From Castellaniella sp. (lineage in GTDB: Bacteria > Pseudomonadota > Gammaproteobacteria > Burkholderiales > Burkholderiaceae_B): a stretch of DNA of 64,000 nucleotides. How positions within the stretch are numbered: position 1 is the first letter of the stretch; the number at the start of each line of letters is the position of its first letter. The position numbers and the translations under genes were made by a program. The stretch lies in the NCBI RefSeq assembly GCF_034675845.1, contig NZ_JAUCCU010000001.1, forward strand, positions 1,922,001 to 1,986,000. The letters are read 5' to 3'. A model generated the notes under the pieces. The model searched no databases, was not told the origin of the DNA, and saw only the letters and a program-made list of their open reading frames with translations. Shown here piece after piece: positions 59,544-64,000 of this stretch.

Positions 59544-60419
59544 TTATCGCGCCGTGAATTCCGCAAAAAACTTTTCGTCGACTTCGTAGGTGGTCACTGG
59601 CTTCAACCCCAGTTCCAGATTCTCCAGCATGTCGATCAGCTTCTCGCTGTCGACCAGCTCAATGGGGGGAGCGCCATCACGACTGGCTTCGCGGCGAGCT
59701 TCGGCTGTGAAAGTTCCCGTGGTAATGATGATGCCCTTGTCGGCGCGGCCCGACATGGCACCTCTAAAGTCTCGCACGATGGACGGCGTGACAGAATTGG
59801 CGTAACGCTTGCATTGAAATAGCACTTTGAAGGACACCAGCGGGTTGACCTGCAGGATGCCATGGCCGTCGATGCCGCCATCGTTGCTTTGGCCGGTGAC
59901 CTCGACATGGATGAATCCGGCCTCGCGCAGCAGGCGCTGTGACAGGCGCTCGAATCCGGCGGGCGGTAGATTGCGCATGATGTCCAGAATGGCCGCTCGG
60001 TAGTCCCCCGTCGGGGTTTCGGCTTCTTCGACGGTCTGTTCTTCCATCGAGACGGTATCGGCCGTCTTTGTGCGGCGTTGCTCCTGGAAGATTGCAACCC
60101 AGCGACGGAAGATGTCGTGGGCCTGTTCATAGGTCAGTGTGGTGGCGCGTCCGCGCTCGGTCAGGCTCCAAATCCCGCGTCTGGATGAGCCCAGCAGCCC
60201 TTCCTTCGTTAAATAGAACCGCGCCCAGGCGACCTGGTTCTTGAAGCGTGGTTGGCCAGAGGATGTCAGCTCGTTTTGGGCATCGTCGGATACCGCGTGG
60301 TCGGCCGCGATTTGGTCGACCACCTCGTCGGGCGATCCCGAGCCACCCAGCTTGCGCAGTGCGTCCAGTAGCGGTCCGAACCAGTTGACGAACTGCGCAC
60401 CTTCGTTGTGGCCTCCCAT
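59544..60419 (-). CDS. mrr: Mrr-type restriction endonuclease
   Basis: 291 residues. The N-terminal winged-helix Mrr_N domain (FKNQVAWARFYLTKEGLLGS and SRRGIWSLTERGR) precedes the Mrr_cat PD-(D/E)XK domain: GFERLSQRLLREAGFIHVEV, GGIDGHGIL (Asp), LFQCKRYANSV (Gln-x-Lys). Mrr cuts DNA carrying foreign methylation. It is convergent with the DUF4062 gene and near tRNA-Phe. Length is slightly below E. coli Mrr (304). Confidence 0.9.
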   Translation of the reverse strand: MGGHNEGAQFVNWFGPLLDALRKLGGSGSPDEVVDQIAADHAVSDDAQNELTSSGQPRFKNQVAWARFYLTKEGLLGSSRRGIWSLTERGRATTLTYEQAHDIFRRWVAIFQEQRRTKTADTVSMEEQTVEEAETPTGDYRAAILDIMRNLPPAGFERLSQRLLREAGFIHVEVTGQSNDGGIDGHGILQVNPLVSFKVLFQCKRYANSVTPSIVRDFRGAMSGRADKGIIITTGTFTAEARREASRDGAPPIELVDSEKLIDMLENLELGLKPVTTYEVDEKFFAEFTAR

Positions 60420-60683
60420 GCCTCGATCCTTGTTCTATTCTTGGACCGAGATATCGTATCACCAGAGTTGAATACGGGTCGTCCCCGCCCACCAATCTCC
60501 AGCACCAACCCGCCGCCCCGAAACCCGCATAAACCCTAGCCACGACCTTGCGCGCGCTCGCGAGGCAAAGAGATAAAAACCGAGAACAGAGAGGCCAGAC
60601 AGGACCGGAACCAGACCACCCAGCACCTCCACGCTCGCGAGCCCAACCCGCAAACCCCCGCCAATCCTGCCCCTCCAGCCAAC

Positions 60684-60711
60684 AAAAAACCCAACGGAGA
60701 ACCGTTGGGTT
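60684..60711 (-). terminator. Rho-independent terminator of tRNA-Phe
   Basis: A 10-bp perfect stem AACCCAACGG / CCGTTGGGTT (60688-60697 and 60702-60711) with a 4-base loop is followed on the minus strand by six T. It begins 9 bases after the tRNA 3' end. Confidence 0.85.
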
Positions 60712-60720
60712 AGTTGTAAC

Positions 60721-60796
60721 TGGTGGCCCGGGGCGGAATCGAACCACCGACACAAGGATTTTCAATCCTCTGCTCTACCGACTGAGCTACCGGGCC
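60721..60796 (-). tRNA. tRNA-Phe (GAA)
   Basis: 76 nt on the minus strand: acceptor GCCCGG-like stem pairing, D-arm AGCTCAGTCGGTAGAGC, anticodon stem-loop GGATTGAAAATCC (anticodon GAA), T-arm GGTGGTTCGATTCCGCC, and encoded CCA at 60721-60723. Because its 3' end points toward the accessory region, it is a possible integration site for an island, though no integrase or duplicated 3' end was found. Confidence 0.97.
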
Positions 60797-60915
60797 AAGA
60801 CGACGAATATTACACGATTTTTTCCTGCTTTGCAGCAAGGGGGGCTAAAAAATGGCCCAAGACCCTATGGGCGACCTATAATGTGGCAGTCTCCTTATCA
60901 GAAGCTTTCTGCGGC

Positions 60916-62199
60916 ATGTCCGTTGATGTCCTTACCTTTGGCCTGAATCATGTATCCGCGCCGGTGTCCGTGCGCGAACGCGTGTCGTTTCCGGTCGACC
61001 TCCTGAAGCCCGCCCTGTCGGCCTTGCGCACTGCGTTTGGTTCCTCGGTGCGCGAGGCCGCGATCCTGTCTACCTGTAATCGCACTGAAATCTACTGTGC
61101 GGCTGATCCGGGCGTGGGCGAAAAAATCCCTGCCTGGCTGGCGGATTTCAATCGTCTGGAAGCCGGTCAGCTGGTGCCTCACCTGTACCAATACCAGCAC
61201 AACGATGCCGTGCGGCATGCGTTTCGCGTGGCCAGCGGCCTGGACTCCATGGTGCTGGGTGAACCCCAGATCCTGGGCCAGATGAAAAATGCGGTGCGTG
61301 CCGCCGAACAGGCCGGCACGCTGGGCACCCTGCTGCACCAGTTGTTCCAGCGCACCTTTTCCGTGGCCAAGGAAGTCCGTTCCCAGACCGCCATTGGGGC
61401 CCATTCGGTCTCCATGGCGGCGGCGGCCGTGCGCTTGGCCCAGCGCGTGCTGGGCGATCTGTCCGGCGCCAATGTCTTGTTCATCGGCGCGGGCGAAATG
61501 ATCCAGCTTTGTGCCACCCATTTTGCGGCGGTGCAGCCGCGTCAGATCGCGGTAGCCAATCGCACCCTGGAACGCGCCCAGTTGCTGGCGACGCAGTTCG
61601 ATGCCCGCACCCTGAAGCTCTCCGCCTTGCCGGATCATCTGGCCGAATACGATGTGGTCGTTTCCTGTACGGCCTCATCCTTGCCCATCCTCGGTCTGGG
61701 GATGGTGGAAAGGGCTGCGCGCTTGCGGCGCCACCGCCCCATGGTCATGGTGGACTTGGCTGTGCCGCGCGACATAGAACCCGAAATCGCGCGCTTGGCG
61801 GATGTCTATCTGTACACGGTGGATGATCTGGGCCGGATGGTGCAGTCGGGCACCGATGCGCGACGTGCCGCCGTGGTGCAGGCCGAGGCCATCATCGAGG
61901 CCCGTGTCCAGCATTTCATGCACTGGCTGTCCAATCGCGCCATCGTGCCGGCCATCATCGACTACCAGCAGTCCGCCGATGCGTTGCGCCTGGCAGAATT
62001 GGATCGTGCCCGGCGTCTGTTGGCGCGAGGCGACGACCCCCAGGAAGTTCTGGAATACTTGGCCTATAGCCTGACGCATAAATACATGCATGGGCCGCTG
62101 TCGGCACTGAACCGCAGCGAGGGCGCAGAGCGCGACCAGATGCTGGCCTTGCTGCCGCGCCTGCTGCCCGAGGCTGGTACTACTACGCGTCGCCGGTAG
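60916..62199 (+). CDS. hemA: Glutamyl-tRNA reductase
   Basis: 427 residues from ATG 60916. It makes glutamate-1-semialdehyde from Glu-tRNA, the first step of haem synthesis. The catalytic Cys is in LSTCNRTEIY, the NADPH site in VLFIGAGEM, and the family segment SGLDSMVLGEPQILGQ is intact; the C-terminal dimerisation helices are complete. An earlier ATG (60883) adds 11 unrelated residues. Order hemA-prfA-prmC is standard in this group. Confidence 0.95.
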   Translation: MSVDVLTFGLNHVSAPVSVRERVSFPVDLLKPALSALRTAFGSSVREAAILSTCNRTEIYCAADPGVGEKIPAWLADFNRLEAGQLVPHLYQYQHNDAVRHAFRVASGLDSMVLGEPQILGQMKNAVRAAEQAGTLGTLLHQLFQRTFSVAKEVRSQTAIGAHSVSMAAAAVRLAQRVLGDLSGANVLFIGAGEMIQLCATHFAAVQPRQIAVANRTLERAQLLATQFDARTLKLSALPDHLAEYDVVVSCTASSLPILGLGMVERAARLRRHRPMVMVDLAVPRDIEPEIARLADVYLYTVDDLGRMVQSGTDARRAAVVQAEAIIEARVQHFMHWLSNRAIVPAIIDYQQSADALRLAELDRARRLLARGDDPQEVLEYLAYSLTHKYMHGPLSALNRSEGAERDQMLALLPRLLPEAGTTTRRR

Positions 62200-62286
62200 C
62201 GACGCTGTCCCTTTGCCTGTCTGTCGATCCGCCTGCCGATGCAGCGGATCGTGCCTTTTTCAACCCCCAAAACCCTCCCTCTCCCT

Positions 62287-63367
62287 ATGAAAATCTCGAT
62301 GCGCAGCCGTCTGGAACAGCTTAGTCACCGCTTGGCGGAAATCGACGCCATGCTGGCTGAACCGGATGGTGCCGACGACATGGATCGATTTCGCAAGCTG
62401 ACCCGCGAACGCGCCGAGCTTGAGCCGGTGGTCGAGGTCTTTACCGCCTGGGAACGAGTCTGCGCCGATCAGGAAACCGCCCGCGAGATGCTGGCTGACC
62501 CTGATATGAAGGAGCTGGCCCAGGAAGAGCTGGCCGGGGCTGATGAACGCATGCAACAACTGGAATCCGATCTGCAGATCTTGCTGCTGCCCAAGGACCC
62601 CGATGATGATCGCAGCGTTTTTCTGGAAATTCGCGCAGGGACGGGGGGGGGACGAGAGCGCGCTGTTTGCCGGAGATTTGCTGCGCATGTATGCCCGTTA
62701 TGCCGAAACCCGGGGCTGGCGGGTCGAGCTCATCTCCGAGAGTCCGGCTGAGATCGGGGGCTACAAAGAAGTCATTGCCCACATCGAGGGCGATGGCGTG
62801 TACGGTCAACTGAAATTTGAGTCCGGCGCGCATCGTGTGCAACGAGTGCCGGAGACCGAGTCCCAGGGCCGGGTGCATACATCGGCCTGCACGGTGGCGG
62901 TGATGCCCGAGGCCGATGCCCAGTCGGATATTCAGATCAACGCCAACGATCTGAGGATTGATACTTTTCGCGCCAGCGGGGCAGGCGGGCAGCATATCAA
63001 CAAGACCGATTCGGCGGTGCGTATCACGCACTTGCCCACGGGGCTGGTGGTCGAATGTCAGGATGACCGTTCACAGCATCGCAATAAGGATAAGGCCATG
63101 CAGGTGCTGGCGGCACGTCTGAAAGACCGCCAGCAGCAGGAAGTCCATGCCCGCGAGGCCGCCCAACGCAAAAGCCTGGTGGGTTCGGGCGATCGGTCCG
63201 AACGCATTCGCACGTATAACTTTCCCCAGGGGCGGATGACCGATCACCGCATCAATCTGACCCTGTATAAGCTTGCCCAGATCATGGATGGTGATTTGAC
63301 CGAGCTGACCAATGCCCTGCTGGCCGAACATCAGGCCGAGCAACTGGCCGCCCTGGCGCTGGACTGA
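62287..63367 (+). CDS. prfA: Peptide chain release factor 1 (frame broken by one extra G, probably a sequence error)
   Basis: From ATG 62287 the N-terminal domain MKISMRSRLEQLSHRLAEID runs to EIRAGTGG, then the frame breaks in the G run 62643-62651. The other frame continues DESALFAGDLLRMYARYAET to the end, with the GGQ peptide-release motif in FRASGAGGQHINKTDSAVRI and the codon-recognition part (GSGDRSERIRTYNF). Deleting one G restores a normal product of about 359 residues. RF1 is essential and has no known programmed frameshift (unlike RF2), so an error is by far the best explanation. Confidence 0.92.
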
Positions 63368-63372
63368 TCCGC

Positions 63373-64000
63373 ATGAGCCCCAGCCTGCGCACTTGCCTGG
63401 CCGCCAGTCCTTTGCCGCGCCTGGAGTTTCAGATGTTATGGCAGCAGGTGCTGGGTGTGTCGCGGGCGTGGTTGCTGGCGCATGATACTGACCCCCTGAG
63501 CCCAGCCGCACTGGCTGCTTATCAAGTCCTGGAGGCTCGCCGGGTGGCGGGCGAGCCCATGGCGTATATCCTGGGCCATCGGGAATTCTGGGGGCGAGAC
63601 TTCCAGGTGACGCCCGCCGTGCTGATTCCCCGGCCAGAGACTGAGTTTTTAGTCGAATGCGCCTTGAATGCCATTGCCGATACTGCTGGCCCCCACGTGC
63701 TGGATCTGGGGACGGGCAGTGGCATCGTGGCGATTTCCATTGCCCTGGATCGCCCGGATGCCCAGGTTCAGGCAACGGATCTGAGCCTGGATGCCCTGAA
63801 AATCGCTCAAATGAACGCACGCAGTCTAGGGGCAAAGCTATTGTTTTCCCACGGGAATTGGTACGATAGTCAGTTGGGTTCGAAGCGTTATCACCTGATT
63901 GTCTCGAACCCGCCCTATATCGACGCACAGGATACCCACCTGGTGCAGGGTGATCTGCGCTTTGAGCCTGTCACCGCCCTCACGGATGGTGCCGATGGGC
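63373..64000 (+). CDS. prmC: Release factor glutamine methyltransferase (3' end outside window)
   Basis: 209 codons from ATG 63373 before the window ends. The substrate-binding N-terminal helices precede the SAM-binding motif VLDLGTGSGIVAIS and the catalytic NPPY (IVSNPPYIDAQD). RPETEFLVE is also typical. PrmC methylates the Gln of the GGQ motif in release factors, and it starts 5 bases after prfA. The frame is open at the edge. Confidence 0.93.
   Translation, partial: MSPSLRTCLAASPLPRLEFQMLWQQVLGVSRAWLLAHDTDPLSPAALAAYQVLEARRVAGEPMAYILGHREFWGRDFQVTPAVLIPRPETEFLVECALNAIADTAGPHVLDLGTGSGIVAISIALDRPDAQVQATDLSLDALKIAQMNARSLGAKLLFSHGNWYDSQLGSKRYHLIVSNPPYIDAQDTHLVQGDLRFEPVTALTDGADG

Noticed and set aside
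62643..62651. Programmed frameshift in prfA
   Set aside because: Programmed shifting is known for prfB, not prfA; there is no internal stop or Shine-Dalgarno-like stimulator, and a nine-G run is a typical error site.
1..64000. CRISPR array
   Set aside because: No regularly spaced direct repeats were seen on either strand.

Overview
The window looks like chromosomal DNA of a GC-rich betaproteobacterium of the order Burkholderiales, most likely the family Alcaligenaceae. The evidence is the tRNA-Phe / hemA / prfA / prmC block at the right end, the aromatic amine dehydrogenase cluster of the type known from Alcaligenes faecalis, and the protein sequences in general. The genus is inferred, not shown.

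Left part, about 1-38.7 kb: ordinary core and catabolic genes. A truncated sulfatase with a dockerin-like tail is followed by 3-hydroxybutyrate dehydrogenase, a YbaK-type deacylase and a methyltransferase. At 4.1-11.1 kb lies a complete module for oxidising aromatic primary amines: aldehyde dehydrogenase, outer-membrane MetA-like protein, aauB, aauE, aauD, aauA, a monohaem cytochrome c and an AraC/FeaR-like activator. Next come a chemoreceptor, a diguanylate cyclase with a periplasmic binding protein, rluE, a purU / small Cys protein / MFS operon, ynfA and arfB. A metal-export set follows (Crp/Fnr regulator, P1B ATPase, HMA chaperone). A three-subunit periplasmic molybdenum hydroxylase faces its own cofactor genes (MocA-like, XdhC). 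Then come queG, a NYN-domain protein, a series of small conserved genes, an M23 peptidase and an FAD-dependent GMC dehydrogenase pair.

Middle part, about 38.8-60.4 kb: an eroded accessory region. It starts beside a surface-polysaccharide O-acetylation operon (MBOAT plus two SGNH proteins). It then holds intact toxin-antitoxin modules (higBA of two unrelated families, and yefM-yoeB), an unpaired higA, and several higA/higB fragments. Two broken Bro-N (DinD-like) genes lie here, with remnants of restriction enzymes and of IS1634- and IS66-type transposases. There is an intact IS3-family element with a CAC target duplication, and a second IS3-family element whose transposase is split by a 2.3-kb group II intron. 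A DUF4062 (TIR-like) protein and an Mrr-type restriction enzyme sit next to tRNA-Phe. A short sequence recurs 60-95 bp upstream of four toxin-antitoxin loci that are not all homologous.

Right end: tRNA-Phe with its terminator, hemA, prfA and the start of prmC. prfA is broken by one extra G in a run of nine. Because prfA is essential, this is probably a sequence error. The same kind of single-base excess in short G/C runs breaks the GMC dehydrogenase and one SGNH protein, so those two may also be intact in the real organism.
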